DNA from: Candidatus Scybalomonas excrementigallinarum
GTDB taxonomy: Bacteria > Bacillota > Clostridia > Lachnospirales > Lachnospiraceae
DNA length: 64,000 nt
Assembly: GCA_018710905.1 (NCBI GenBank)
Contig: DVIZ01000206.1
Coordinates: 32,107 to 96,106, forward strand
Reading direction: 5' to 3'
Part shown: piece after piece, positions 16,776-26,760 of the stretch
Position numbering within the stretch: the stretch's first letter is position 1
Layout: every line of letters starts with the position of its first letter
Translations under genes and position numbers: made by a program
Notes under the pieces: generated by a model
The model's input: the letters and a program-made list of their open reading frames with translations, nothing else
What the model was told of the DNA's origin: nothing
The model's database searches: none

Positions 16776-18233
16776 TTATAATAATTTTTTCATTTCATCG
16801 GCAACAAATTGTACTTTTGGTCCAATAATAACTTGCACGGATGTCTTAGAAGGTCTCATAACCCCTGCAATTCCCGTAGATTTAATTTTCTTCTCATCTA
16901 CTTTTGTATAATCATTGATTTCTAAACGAAGCCTTGTAATACAGTTATCAAGAGTTTTAATATTTTCCTTTCCTCCAAGTCCTTCTAATATGGTTTGAGC
17001 CATTCCTGTATAATCATTATTTGCCAATTCTACTTTCATTTCAGCTTCTTGATCATCATCTTCTCGTCCTGGTGTTTTCAATTTAAAAACAGAAATGACA
17101 AAGCGAAATACGATATAGTAAATAATTCCAACTACAATTCCTACTGGAATTAATAACCAAGGATTTTGTGCCAGCGGTGTAAAAGAACTTAATAATAAAT
17201 CAACTCCACCACCAGAGAAAGAAAATCCTGCACGAATTGGAAGTGCTACCGTAATTCCTGCGGTGATTCCTGCTAAGATCGCATGAACTAAGTAAAGACC
17301 GGGAGCTAAGAACATAAAAGAAAATTCAATAGGCTCTGTTACCCCTGTTAAAAAGGCACAAAATGCAGCAGATGCTAATAAACCGAATACAGCTTTCTTC
17401 TTTTGTGGCTTTGCAGTATGATACATGGCCAAACAGGCAGCTGGAAGACCAAACATCATAAATGGGAAGAACCCTGTCATATACATACCTGTTTCTCCAA
17501 ATACCCCTGTATTTGCCCAGAAATTTTGTAAATCATTAATCCCTGCCACGTCAAACCAGAATACAGAGTTTAATGCATGATGTAATCCAAATGGAATTAA
17601 CAAACGGTTAAAGAATACATAAAGTCCTGTACCAACAGCTCCAAGACTCATAATACTTTCTCCTAATGTAACAAGTGCATTGTAAATAACTGGCCATACA
17701 AAGAATAAAATGCCAGCTGCAATAATAGAAAATGCAGCTGTTACAATTGCTACTGCACGTTTTCCACTAAAAAATGCTAATGCATCTGGAAGTTTTGTAT
17801 TTTTAAACTTATTATAACAAGTAGCACCAATTAATCCTGCTAAAATACCAATAAACTGATTTTCAATCTTTTCAAATGCAGCAGGTGCTTCCGCTCCCAT
17901 CAATGCGGTTACCGTTGCTACACTTAGCAATTTTGTAATCATTAAAAAGGATACAAGACCTGCAAGACCAGAAGAACCGTCCCCATCATCTGACATACCA
18001 ACGGCTACCCCAATCGCAAATAGCCATGACATATTATCGATTAATGCTCCACCTGCTTTGATTAAGAAAAGTCCAATGACATATTTAGCACCACCAGTTG
18101 TAAAACCTGCAACTTCTCCTGCCATAGCAGCTGGAGCTAATAAATAACCAATTCCCATTAAAATACCACATACAGGCAAACAGGCAACTGGTAGCATTAA
18201 GGATTTACCTAATCGTTGAAAATACTTCATCAT
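16776..18233 (-). CDS. nagE: PTS transporter subunit IICB, GlcNAc/glucose type
   Basis: Membrane permease and phosphotransfer protein that imports and phosphorylates an amino sugar or glucose. The EIIC part (about 1-380) starts KYFQRLGKSLMLPVACLP and has GLHHALNSVFWFDVAG and the substrate-contact TGVTEPIEFSF. The EIIB part (about 410-485) has LDNCITRLRLE with the phosphorylated Cys near 430. No EIIA domain is present, so it must use an EIIA (Glc/Crr type) from elsewhere. GGAGGT upstream favours the ATG at 18233 over 18239. The sequence most resembles NagE/NagP. Glucose or maltose specificity remains possible. Confidence 0.82.
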   Translation of the reverse strand: MMKYFQRLGKSLMLPVACLPVCGILMGIGYLLAPAAMAGEVAGFTTGGAKYVIGLFLIKAGGALIDNMSWLFAIGVAVGMSDDGDGSSGLAGLVSFLMITKLLSVATVTALMGAEAPAAFEKIENQFIGILAGLIGATCYNKFKNTKLPDALAFFSGKRAVAIVTAAFSIIAAGILFFVWPVIYNALVTLGESIMSLGAVGTGLYVFFNRLLIPFGLHHALNSVFWFDVAGINDLQNFWANTGVFGETGMYMTGFFPFMMFGLPAACLAMYHTAKPQKKKAVFGLLASAAFCAFLTGVTEPIEFSFMFLAPGLYLVHAILAGITAGITVALPIRAGFSFSGGGVDLLLSSFTPLAQNPWLLIPVGIVVGIIYYIVFRFVISVFKLKTPGREDDDQEAEMKVELANNDYTGMAQTILEGLGGKENIKTLDNCITRLRLEINDYTKVDEKKIKSTGIAGVMRPSKTSVQVIIGPKVQFVADEMKKLL

Positions 18234-18369
18234 ACACATATACCTCCATCCATATCAAATTTTCCACTCTCAATAAAATATCTTTACATTTCTTTCCCTC
18301 GCCTCCTAAATTATAAATTTTATATAAATTTTTATCATTATTGTAATTACTTTTATTAACTTTATATAA

Positions 18370-18398
18370 ATTATATCAAAATTTTTTCTAAAAGTAAA
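18370..18398 (-). promoter_or_regulatory. PTS gene promoter
   Basis: TTTACT (18393-18398) and TATAAT (18370-18375) on the minus strand are separated by 17 bases. The leader of about 130 bases is very AT-rich with no clear antiterminator stem. Confidence 0.65.
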
Positions 18399-18430
18399 TA
18401 TATTTTCTAATAGTTTATTCGATTCTAAGC

Positions 18431-18480
18431 CATGAGAAACATGTCTCACGAGTTTCTCACGCCTGCGGGTATTCGTTAGA
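18431..18480. repeat. Intergenic repeat, family B (B1)
   Basis: CATGAGAAAC, then TTTCTCACGCCTGCGGG, an inverted GAGAAA/TTTCTC pair followed by the GC-rich module seen in the other family B copies. It lies between the PTS promoter and a long family A copy. Confidence 0.55.
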
Positions 18481-18520
18481 AATTGATACAAGCATAATTT
18501 CTGACTGGTAGCATTCGCAG

Positions 18521-18718
18521 AACAAAGTGTGCATTGCACACTCTTCATGACTTTAAGTTTCTTCTAGCAATGTATACTTTGCCGCGCGCGAGCAGTTTGC
18601 GAAGCAAAATTATCGTCTTTGCTCGCTGCGCATCGTTCGCACGTAGTGCTTTTTTATTTCATAGGAAACGTTACTTTTACAAATTAATGTAACAAGGTAT
18701 TTCCTATGAAATAAAAAA
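18521..18718. repeat. Intergenic repeat, family A, longest copy (A2)
   Basis: A 102-bp block (18521-18622) matches 32-133 at roughly 80% by eye. It is followed by the module GCGCATCGTTCGCACGTAGTGC and then a large hairpin with arms TATTTCATAGGAAA and TTTCCTATGAAATA (about 18655-18712). The right arm merges with the polC terminator U-tract. With B1 this fills most of the 530-bp gap between the PTS gene and polC, which holds no gene. Confidence 0.7.
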
Positions 18719-18758
18719 ATACACTATATGAAAAAACGATTCTTTCATATAGTGTATT
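18713..18758 (-). terminator. polC terminator
   Basis: AATACACTATATGAAA (18718-18733) pairs with TTTCATATAGTGTATT (18743-18758). Seven T residues follow on the minus strand, some 15 bases past the polC stop. Confidence 0.9.
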
Positions 18759-18772
18759 ATTGTGTATTACTA

Positions 18773-21700
18773 CTATCCAACTAAAAAGTCAAAACTTAAC
18801 TGATTTGTTTCTGGAAGATCTCCTAAAATTCCAAGCTCTGCCATCTTATCTACGACAGTCTTACTAACCTTTGTACGGTTTCTAAAATCTTCTTTTGATA
18901 AGAATGGTCCGTCTTTTATAGCTTCCACAACGGCTTCTGCCGCTTTTTCTCCAAGGCCATCAATGGCACTTAATGCAGGCATAATTTTTCCATCAAAAAT
19001 TTGGAACTGTTTATCATCCACCTTATCAAGTTGAATTGGGATAAATTCAATTCCTCTTGCATACATTTCCTGTACAATTCTCATATCTTTAATCGAATCC
19101 TGATCTTTTGCTGTTAAATTTTCTTTTCCACGACTTTGCAGTTCTTTTAAATTAAATTCCAATCGCTCTTTTCCAAGACACATCAGTTCATAAGAAAAGG
19201 CAGAAGCACGAATACTAAAATATGCCGTATAATAAGCCTCTGGCTTAAACACTTTAAACCAAGCAATGCGCCACGCCATCATAACGTAAGCTGCTGCATG
19301 GGCTTTTGGGAACATATATTTAATCTTTTTGCATGACCAAATATACCAATCTGGAACACCATGAGCAAGCATTTCCTCTTCCCATTCGGGTTTTAATCCT
19401 TTTCCTTTACGAACGCTTTCCATAATCGTAAAAGACTGTTCTTTATCAAGTCCCATATGAATTAAATAAACCATAATATCATCACGACAACAAATGGCAG
19501 TAGAAAGTTTTGTCTTTCCTTCTTCAATCAACGTCTGAGCATTCCCAAGCCACACGTCTGTTCCATGAGATAGTCCTGAAATACGAACGAGATCGGAAAA
19601 ACTTTGCGGATCGGTATCCACTAGCATTTGAATAACGAAATCCGTTCCAAATTCAGGAATCCCAAGAGAACCTAATGGAATACCACCAATATCTTCTGGC
19701 TTAATCCCCAAAACTTCTGTTCCATGAAATAGCGCCATAACATTTGGATCATCTAATTTAATCGTTTTTGCATCAACGCCCGTTAAATCCTCTAATCGAC
19801 GAATCATTGTCGGATCGTCGTGTCCAAGAATATCTAATTTTAATAAGTTGTGGTCAATGGAATGGTATTCAAAATGGGTTGTGACAATCGGTGTATTCAT
19901 ATCATTTGCAGGATGTTGAATGGCTGTAAATTCGTAAATTTCATGCTCATGAGGAACAACAATAATTCCTCCCGGATGCTGTCCCGTTGTACGTTTTACA
20001 CCAGTACACCCTTCCGCAATCCTTTCCATTTCACAACGCCGCTTATGGATTCCACGCTCTTCATAGTATTTATATACATAGCCATAAGCTGTTTTTTCCG
20101 CTAAAGTACCAATGGTTCCAGCCCGATAGGCTTTTCCCTTTCCGAAAATAACTTCTACATAAGCATGGGCTTTTGCTTGATAATCTCCTGAGAAATTTAA
20201 ATCAATATCAGGCTCTTTATTTCCTTTAAATCCTAAGAATGTTTCGAATGGAATATCATGTCCTTCTTTATTTAAAGGATGTCCACATTTTGGACAAAGT
20301 TTATCTGGCATATCACAACCAGAACTTCCTGAATAAGAACGAACTTCTTCGGAATCAAAATCCACATAATAACAACTTGGACAAATATAATGGGCAGAAA
20401 GTGGATTTACTTCGGTTATCCCTGCCATAGTAGCGACGAAAGAAGAACCTACCGATCCACGAGACCCTACCAAATATCCATGATCGTTGGAATCCCATAC
20501 TAATTTCTGCGCAATAATGTACATAACGGCAAATCCATTGGAAATAATGGAATTTAATTCCCTTTCTAGTCGTTCCACTACAATCGGTGGAAGATCTGGT
20601 CCATAAATTTCATGAGCTTTGTCATAACAAATCTTTGTCAATGTTTCATCGGATTTCTCGATAACTGGCGGACATTTATCTGGGTGAACTGGCGATATTT
20701 TTTCAATTTGATCCGCAATTTTATTCGTATTTTCAATCACAACTTCATGGGCTTTTTTACTGCCAAGATAATCAAACTCTTTTAACATTTCTTCCGTTGT
20801 TCGAAGATACAGAGGAGCTTGATCATCGGCATCTTTAAATCCTTTCCCTGCCATTAAAATTCTTCGATATAGTTCATCTTCTGGATCAAGAAAATGCACA
20901 TCACAAGTAGCGACCACAGGTTTTTGATACAGCTCTCCAAGCTCTACGATTCTTCGATTATAGTTTTGTAAGTCTTCTATACTCTCTGCAGAATAACGAT
21001 CGCTTCGAATCATAAACTCATTGTTTCCAACAGGCTGAATTTCTAAATAATCATAAAAATTCACAATACGAGCAATTTCTGCATTGGAACGCTCCATTAA
21101 AATCGCTTGAAATAACTCCCCTGCCTCACAAGCAGAACCAATAATTAATCCTTCTCGATATTTTTGAATTAAACTCTTTGGCATCCTTGGTCTACGATTA
21201 AAATAACTTAAGTTTGATTCAGAAACTAATCGATTTAGGTTCACACGCCCAGTCTCATTTTTTACTAAAATAATCCCATGATATGTTGGTGCCTTCTTTA
21301 TCGCTTCTGGTGACATAACTGCCATCTTATTTAACTCATCCAATGTATTAACATTTTTTTCTTGCAACATTCCTAAGAACTTGATAAAAATCTCAGCGGT
21401 GGCTCCTGCATCATCCACCGCACGGTGATGATTTTCAAGACTAATACCAAGGGCTTTTGCCACAATATTTAATTTATATTTACTAAGTTCTGGTAACAAG
21501 AGTCTTGCTAGTGACACCGTATCAAGCACCGTATAATCGTATGGAATGGAAAGTCGTTCACAATTGACGCGAATAAACCCGGTATCAAAATCCGCATTAT
21601 GGGCAACTAAAACAGAGCCTTCGCAAAATTCCATAAATTTTGGTAGTAACGTTTCAATGGTTTCTGCACCGAGTACCATGTTATCGCTAATTCCAGTCAA

Positions 21701-23218
21701 ATTTTCAATATGAAATGGAATTGGAACTTCTGGATTTACAAACTCACTAAACTTATCGACAATCCGACCACCACAAACTTTTACCGCACCGATTTCAATA
21801 ATTTTATTTTGTGTTGGACTAAATCCCGTTGTCTCTAAGTCAAATACAACATAGGAATCTAAAATATTTTGATTTTTGGAATCCGTAACAACTTCTTTTA
21901 AGTCATCGACAAAATATCCTTCTACTCCATATATAACTTTAAATGGTTCGTCTTTTGAAATACAGTGATTGGCAATTGGAAAGGCTTGTAGACAGCCGTG
22001 ATCGGTAATTGCAATGGCTGGCATTCCCCATTCTTTGGCACGATTAATAACCTTTTTAATATCTACTACACTATCCATATCACTCATAACGGTATGAAGA
22101 TGAAGCTCTACTCGCTTTTCTAAAGAAGTATCCATACGTTTTTTTGTAAAATCAGGAATCGTCTTCATACCCATAACAGAGGTAATCCCTACATCTTTAT
22201 CAAATTTATCAAATACTGCCATCCCCTTAATTCTGTAGAAATTACCAGCCTTTAACTCTCCAAGCACTTCTGGTAACTGCTCATTTCGAACAAAGATTTT
22301 AACCATAATCGTATCGGTAAAGTCTGTGATACTGAACATAATAATTGTTTTTTCCGAGCGAATTTCCCTTGTATCCAGCTTTAACAGTTTTCCATGAATG
22401 ACAACTTCTCCAATCTCTTCTGTAATTTCTTCAATTGGAATTAATTCTCCTTCACAGTTTCGTCCATAGAACACATCTGGATCATCATTTCTCTTTGCTC
22501 CATAAGACTTCTTCTCAAATGTCTTTGCAGAAGAACTTTGGTGTTTATCAAAAGATTTTTTCTCTCTTTGTGTTTTTTCTTTTTTCTCTTGCTCTTTTTC
22601 TTTTCCTTCTGCTTTTTGTTCCTCTTTTTCCTCAGATAAATGGTCAATAATCTGATGAATTTCTAAATCTAGCTTATGACGATTTGCCTCATAAAAGGCC
22701 TGTTTTTGTGCTTCTGTATAATCAAATCCCACTTTTAATGACATATGAAACCGATCGTGGTAAATTTCTTCTAAAAATTGTTTGATTTCACCTGATTTAT
22801 TTCGAGCTAAAAAAGAATCTTCAAGAAATAATGTTAAAATCTCTTCATTGACGTTCCACTCCGCCTTAGAAAGTAAGTTATAAAGGACAAGACTTTTTTC
22901 CCTTATCTCATAAAGAAGACTATCTTTATAAGCTACTGTTAATCGCTCCACATCATACTGATCGGATAATTCATATTGCTCAATGAGACGCACCTTTGCC
23001 TTTGACTGATAAAATAGATTTTCCTTAATAGCCCGCTCCATTTCATGAATTTGCTTTTGATGAATTAATCTTCTTGCACAAATATGAAAGGAAAGCATAT
23101 TTTGTTTTTTATTCATTACCACTTTTTCTACATCCACATTCAGAAATAGATTGTTAAGTTCTGTTGGAACAACCAATTCTGTAAAGACATCAAAAAATGG
23201 TCTTCTTGTTTTTTCCAT
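18773..23218 (-). CDS. polC: DNA polymerase III subunit alpha, Gram-positive PolC type
   Basis: PolC is the replicative polymerase of Firmicutes with built-in 3'-5' proofreading. The 1481-residue protein has an N-terminal domain and a highly charged Lys/Glu linker (about 195-235). An OB domain, a PHP domain (ELHLHTVMSDMDSVV) interrupted by the DnaQ-like exonuclease (VVFDLETTGFS, HNADFDTGFI, HHRAVDDA), and the C-family polymerase core follow. The core includes LVGSRGSVGSSFVATMAGI, a CPSCYYVDF zinc-binding site and EPDIDLNFSGDYQ with the catalytic aspartates. It is complete and of normal length. ispG and rseP upstream and rimP further on are its usual neighbours. Confidence 0.98.
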   Translation of the reverse strand: MEKTRRPFFDVFTELVVPTELNNLFLNVDVEKVVMNKKQNMLSFHICARRLIHQKQIHEMERAIKENLFYQSKAKVRLIEQYELSDQYDVERLTVAYKDSLLYEIREKSLVLYNLLSKAEWNVNEEILTLFLEDSFLARNKSGEIKQFLEEIYHDRFHMSLKVGFDYTEAQKQAFYEANRHKLDLEIHQIIDHLSEEKEEQKAEGKEKEQEKKEKTQREKKSFDKHQSSSAKTFEKKSYGAKRNDDPDVFYGRNCEGELIPIEEITEEIGEVVIHGKLLKLDTREIRSEKTIIMFSITDFTDTIMVKIFVRNEQLPEVLGELKAGNFYRIKGMAVFDKFDKDVGITSVMGMKTIPDFTKKRMDTSLEKRVELHLHTVMSDMDSVVDIKKVINRAKEWGMPAIAITDHGCLQAFPIANHCISKDEPFKVIYGVEGYFVDDLKEVVTDSKNQNILDSYVVFDLETTGFSPTQNKIIEIGAVKVCGGRIVDKFSEFVNPEVPIPFHIENLTGISDNMVLGAETIETLLPKFMEFCEGSVLVAHNADFDTGFIRVNCERLSIPYDYTVLDTVSLARLLLPELSKYKLNIVAKALGISLENHHRAVDDAGATAEIFIKFLGMLQEKNVNTLDELNKMAVMSPEAIKKAPTYHGIILVKNETGRVNLNRLVSESNLSYFNRRPRMPKSLIQKYREGLIIGSACEAGELFQAILMERSNAEIARIVNFYDYLEIQPVGNNEFMIRSDRYSAESIEDLQNYNRRIVELGELYQKPVVATCDVHFLDPEDELYRRILMAGKGFKDADDQAPLYLRTTEEMLKEFDYLGSKKAHEVVIENTNKIADQIEKISPVHPDKCPPVIEKSDETLTKICYDKAHEIYGPDLPPIVVERLERELNSIISNGFAVMYIIAQKLVWDSNDHGYLVGSRGSVGSSFVATMAGITEVNPLSAHYICPSCYYVDFDSEEVRSYSGSSGCDMPDKLCPKCGHPLNKEGHDIPFETFLGFKGNKEPDIDLNFSGDYQAKAHAYVEVIFGKGKAYRAGTIGTLAEKTAYGYVYKYYEERGIHKRRCEMERIAEGCTGVKRTTGQHPGGIIVVPHEHEIYEFTAIQHPANDMNTPIVTTHFEYHSIDHNLLKLDILGHDDPTMIRRLEDLTGVDAKTIKLDDPNVMALFHGTEVLGIKPEDIGGIPLGSLGIPEFGTDFVIQMLVDTDPQSFSDLVRISGLSHGTDVWLGNAQTLIEEGKTKLSTAICCRDDIMVYLIHMGLDKEQSFTIMESVRKGKGLKPEWEEEMLAHGVPDWYIWSCKKIKYMFPKAHAAAYVMMAWRIAWFKVFKPEAYYTAYFSIRASAFSYELMCLGKERLEFNLKELQSRGKENLTAKDQDSIKDMRIVQEMYARGIEFIPIQLDKVDDKQFQIFDGKIMPALSAIDGLGEKAAEAVVEAIKDGPFLSKEDFRNRTKVSKTVVDKMAELGILGDLPETNQLSFDFLVG

Positions 23219-23287
23219 ATTGTTTCACTCCTTTCTGTGAATAAGGAGGAAAAGCATTGTTTCCGATTGTGACTTTTCTCTCTTTCG

Positions 23288-23325
23288 AAAAAATAGACTG
23301 CCACATTCCTTGACAGTCTATTTTC
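23288..23325 (-). terminator. ispG terminator
   Basis: AAATAGACTG and CAGTCTATTT form a stem with T runs on both sides, so it could act on either strand. On the minus strand it ends the pyrH-to-ispG run about 35 bases past the ispG stop. Confidence 0.8.
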
Positions 23326-23360
23326 TCACTTCCTTAAAAATTTTTTCTTATTCAGTCACT

Positions 23361-24425
23361 CTATGCCTTTTTCCAATTTCTTAATTCTTCTCTTAAAGTA
23401 GAAAGTAGCTCTTGTTCTGGAACCTTTCGAATAATTTCTCCTTTTTTAATTAAAAGTCCCTCTCCCTTTCCACCTGCAATTCCAATATCCGCTTCCTTTG
23501 CTTCTCCTGGACCATTGACAACACAGCCCATAACCGCTACTTTTAAATCCAAATCGTCAAATTCAGCGACCATATTTTCTACCTGATTTGCAAGGCCAAT
23601 CAGATCGATATTCGTTCTTCCACAAGTTGGACAAGAAACGACTTCCACTCCACCTTTTCTAAGACCTAATGTTCTTAAAATTAATTTTGCAGAAGCGATT
23701 TCATTCACCGGATCTCCTGTCAAGGAAACGCGAATCGTATCACCAACACCAACACTTCCTAAAATCATTCCAAGCCCAATGGCGGATTTAATGTTTCCAC
23801 TATAGACTGTTCCCGCTTCTGTAATTCCAACATGAATTGGATATGGAGTCTTTCCTGCAATCAGTTCGTGAGCTTTTACACACATCATAACATCCGAAGA
23901 TTTGATACTAATTACAAGATTATCATATCCCATCTCCTCTATTAGATGTACTTTATTTAACGCACTTTCTACAATTCCTTCCGCAGTCACTTTTCCGTAT
24001 TTTGCTAAAATATCTTTTTCTACGGAACCGCTATTGACACCAATTCGAATTGGAATTCCATACTCTTTTGCTTTATCCACAACTGCTTGCACTCGTTCGC
24101 GATTTCCAATATTTCCTGGATTAATACGAATTTTATCTGCTCCATTTTCAATAGCAGCAATCGCCATTTTATAATCAAAATGAATATCGGCTACCAATGG
24201 AATATGAATTTGTTTTTTTATTTCCTTAATTGCCAATGCCGCTTCCATTGTTGGCACGGTACAACGAACAATTTCACAACCTGCCTTTTCTAATCGAAGA
24301 ATCTGTTCCACAGTAGCTTCTACATCTTCTGTTTTTGTATTTGTCATTGACTGAATCAGAATCGGATTTCCACCACCGATCACTCGGTTACCAATTCGAA
24401 TCTCTTTTGTATGATCTCGATACAT
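23361..24425 (-). CDS. ispG: 4-hydroxy-3-methylbut-2-enyl diphosphate synthase
   Basis: IspG (GcpE) is a [4Fe-4S] enzyme that reduces MEcPP to HMBPP in the MEP isoprenoid pathway. The 354-residue product starts with the typical YRDHTKEIRIGNRVIGGG-type N-terminus. It has PLVADIHFDYKMA and RINPGNIG in the TIM barrel and the cluster cysteines in SCPTCGRT (about 265) and MGCVVNGPGEA (about 305), all intact. With dxr and uppS/cdsA nearby it forms a lipid-precursor group. The electron donor is expected to be ferredoxin or flavodoxin. Confidence 0.97.
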   Translation of the reverse strand: MYRDHTKEIRIGNRVIGGGNPILIQSMTNTKTEDVEATVEQILRLEKAGCEIVRCTVPTMEAALAIKEIKKQIHIPLVADIHFDYKMAIAAIENGADKIRINPGNIGNRERVQAVVDKAKEYGIPIRIGVNSGSVEKDILAKYGKVTAEGIVESALNKVHLIEEMGYDNLVISIKSSDVMMCVKAHELIAGKTPYPIHVGITEAGTVYSGNIKSAIGLGMILGSVGVGDTIRVSLTGDPVNEIASAKLILRTLGLRKGGVEVVSCPTCGRTNIDLIGLANQVENMVAEFDDLDLKVAVMGCVVNGPGEAKEADIGIAGGKGEGLLIKKGEIIRKVPEQELLSTLREELRNWKKA

Positions 24426-24459
24426 AATTCCTCCTTTTTTCTATTTTCCTTCTTTTTTA

Positions 24460-25494
24460 TTATTGAATCCATAGCATACGAATATCATTTGCAAATAAAA
24501 ATACCATTAAAACCATTAAGGCACAAAAACCAACAAAGTGGATCATTCCTTCTTTATTTGCAGACATTTTCTTTCCACGAATGGCTTCAATCAATAAGAA
24601 TAACAGACGTCCACCATCTAATGCTGGAATTGGTAAAAGATTCATGACACCCAAGTTGGCACTCAATAAAACAGAGAAATTTGCTAAGTTCAAAAATGTT
24701 GTCATCACATTGATCTTTTGAGACTCTTTATAAACAGTACCAAGTTCGTTTACAATTCGAATTGGCCCTGAAAGATCTTGAGCTCCTACTTGCCCACTGA
24801 TTAACATTCCTAAACTTTGAATCACTGCTTCAATCCAATAGCGAACTTCGGATAATCCATAGCGAAGTGTTGAGAAAAATCCAACCTTTGTTCGAGTTGA
24901 AATAAATCCAAATTTATACATTCCTGTCGCTTCATCTTTTACAGGAGTCACTTCTACTTCATTTTTTTGTCCATCTCTTTCATAAGTAACCGTTACAGAC
25001 TCTCCACTTGGATGTTTCTGCAAGTATAAATTAATATCTGAAAAAATAGTAATTTTTTTGTTATCTAATTTTAAAATCGTGTCTCCTGCTTGTAATCCAG
25101 CCGCTTGTGCTCCTGTTCCTTCTTCTACTTGTGATAACGTAGGAACTTGAGCTCCTCCAATTCCTATAATAATAGAAGCTAGAAAGAATGCTAAAATAAA
25201 GTTAAAGGCTGGCCCTGCAAAAACAACTGCAATTCTTGCCCAAACAGACTTATTATTAAAAGCTCGACTCGAAGTGCTTGATTCATCTTCTCCTTCCATC
25301 ATACAAGCTCCACCAATCGGAAAGAGACGAATACTATAGACGGTTTCTCCTTTTGTCACATGAACGAGCCTTGGACCCATTCCGATGCAAAATTCTTCTA
25401 CTTTAATTCCATTTTTCTTTGCTACAAGAAAATGTCCTAACTCATGAAATAAAATTAATAATCCAAATATGATAATTGCTACAATAATACTCAA
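24460..25494 (-). CDS. rseP: Site-2 intramembrane zinc metalloprotease
   Basis: RseP/RasP-type protease that cuts membrane-bound anti-sigma factors and signal peptides. The zinc site LFHELGHFLVAKK (HExxH) lies in the first helix. A PDZ domain (LQAGDTILKLDNKKI, about 145) and the second motif MNLLPIPALDGGRL near 295 follow. I chose the TTG one base after the dxr stop, with AGGTGG upstream. It puts the HExxH near residue 17 as in relatives. The ATG at 25521, overlapping dxr, is the alternative. The neighbours dxr and ispG are standard. Confidence 0.92.
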   Translation of the reverse strand: MSIIVAIIIFGLLILFHELGHFLVAKKNGIKVEEFCIGMGPRLVHVTKGETVYSIRLFPIGGACMMEGEDESSTSSRAFNNKSVWARIAVVFAGPAFNFILAFFLASIIIGIGGAQVPTLSQVEEGTGAQAAGLQAGDTILKLDNKKITIFSDINLYLQKHPSGESVTVTYERDGQKNEVEVTPVKDEATGMYKFGFISTRTKVGFFSTLRYGLSEVRYWIEAVIQSLGMLISGQVGAQDLSGPIRIVNELGTVYKESQKINVMTTFLNLANFSVLLSANLGVMNLLPIPALDGGRLLFLLIEAIRGKKMSANKEGMIHFVGFCALMVLMVFLFANDIRMLWIQ

Positions 25495-25495
25495 T

Positions 25496-26638
25496 TTACC
25501 ACCTGCCTTCAATAAATTCATAGGTCCAACGTTCTGTCTCTAAAATTTCCTCTACCGTTGGCTCCCCAATTACTTTATGCTGTTCCATACACTCTTTTAT
25601 GATTTCTATAATTTCTAAATACGCGATCTTTTCATCTAAAAATTTAGCAACTGCTCGTTCATTGGCTGCATTAAATACGGTTGGCATACTGCCGCCTACT
25701 CTCCCTGCTTCATAAGCCATAGAAAGTGCTGGAAAGTTCTCCACATCAGGTGCTTCAAATGTAAGATTTTTTAACTTTGCAAAATCCAATCGCTCTCCAT
25801 CCAATGGTCTTCTCTCAGGATAATATAAAGCATATTGAATTGGAAGTCTCATATCTGGTGTTCCAAGCTGTGCCATAATGCCTCCATCAACAAATTGAAT
25901 CATAGAATGGATTACACTCTGTGGTTGAACAACTACTTCAATCTTATCAAAGGATACATCAAACAGCCATTTCGCTTCCATCACTTCTAATCCTTTATTC
26001 ACAAGTGTCGAAGAATCGATCGTAATCTTTCTTCCCATGGCCCAATTTGGATGTTTTAAAGCATCTGCTACCGTTACATTTTGTAATTGTTCTTTTGTTC
26101 TTCCTCGGAATGGTCCACCGGATGCCGTAATTAACAATTTGTCAATTTCTCTATGTCGCTCTCCATTTAGACATTGAAAGATAGCGGAGTGTTCGCTATC
26201 AACAGGAAGAATGTTTACGCCATATTCTTTTGCCAACTTCATAATAATATGTCCAGCCGTTACAAGTGTCTCTTTATTGGCAAGAGCGATATCTTTCTTT
26301 GCTTTAATTGCAGCAATTGTTGGACGAATACCAATCATTCCCACAATCGCTGTTACTAAAATATCAGACTCTTTCATAGATGCAATGGTTAAAAGCCCTT
26401 CCATTCCTGATAAGACTTTCACATCAGTATCTGCAACTTTTATTTTTAATTCTTTTGCTTTTTCTTCCTCATATACAACAGCATAAATTGGCTTAAACTC
26501 TCGAATCTGTTCTTCTAGCATAGAAATATTGCTTCCAGCGGAAAGCGCTGTCACTTGCAAATCTCCATTTGCTCGAACGACTTCTAATGTCTGTGTACCA
26601 ATAGAACCTGTTGATCCTAAAATTGCAATTTTTTTCAT
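25496..26638 (-). CDS. dxr: 1-deoxy-D-xylulose 5-phosphate reductoisomerase
   Basis: Dxr makes MEP from DXP with NADPH, the first committed step of the MEP pathway. The 380-residue product has the NADPH motif [17 protein letters not shown] (about 4-20), [13 protein letters not shown] (metal and substrate site, about 148) and TASGGPFRG, plus [25 protein letters not shown] catalytic-loop residues. AGAGGA precedes the ATG. It is in a run with rseP, ispG and cdsA. Confidence 0.97.
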   Translation of the reverse strand: MKKIAILGSTGSIGTQTLEVVRANGDLQVTALSAGSNISMLEEQIREFKPIYAVVYEEEKAKELKIKVADTDVKVLSGMEGLLTIASMKESDILVTAIVGMIGIRPTIAAIKAKKDIALANKETLVTAGHIIMKLAKEYGVNILPVDSEHSAIFQCLNGERHREIDKLLITASGGPFRGRTKEQLQNVTVADALKHPNWAMGRKITIDSSTLVNKGLEVMEAKWLFDVSFDKIEVVVQPQSVIHSMIQFVDGGIMAQLGTPDMRLPIQYALYYPERRPLDGERLDFAKLKNLTFEAPDVENFPALSMAYEAGRVGGSMPTVFNAANERAVAKFLDEKIAYLEIIEIIKECMEQHKVIGEPTVEEILETERWTYEFIEGRW

Positions 26639-26760
26639 GTCGTCCTCTTTTCCATTTTATTTGTATTTCCGTTACAAACATATCACTCACATATTCCTTT
26701 ATAAGATAACATGATTTTGTGACAAATTCATGAATTTTCTCTTTCAATTTTTCTTCTTTT

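Noticed and set aside
18306..18548. 80-codon frame on the minus strand between the PTS gene and polC
   Set aside because: It covers the PTS leader, promoter and two repeats, and its codon content is AT noise.
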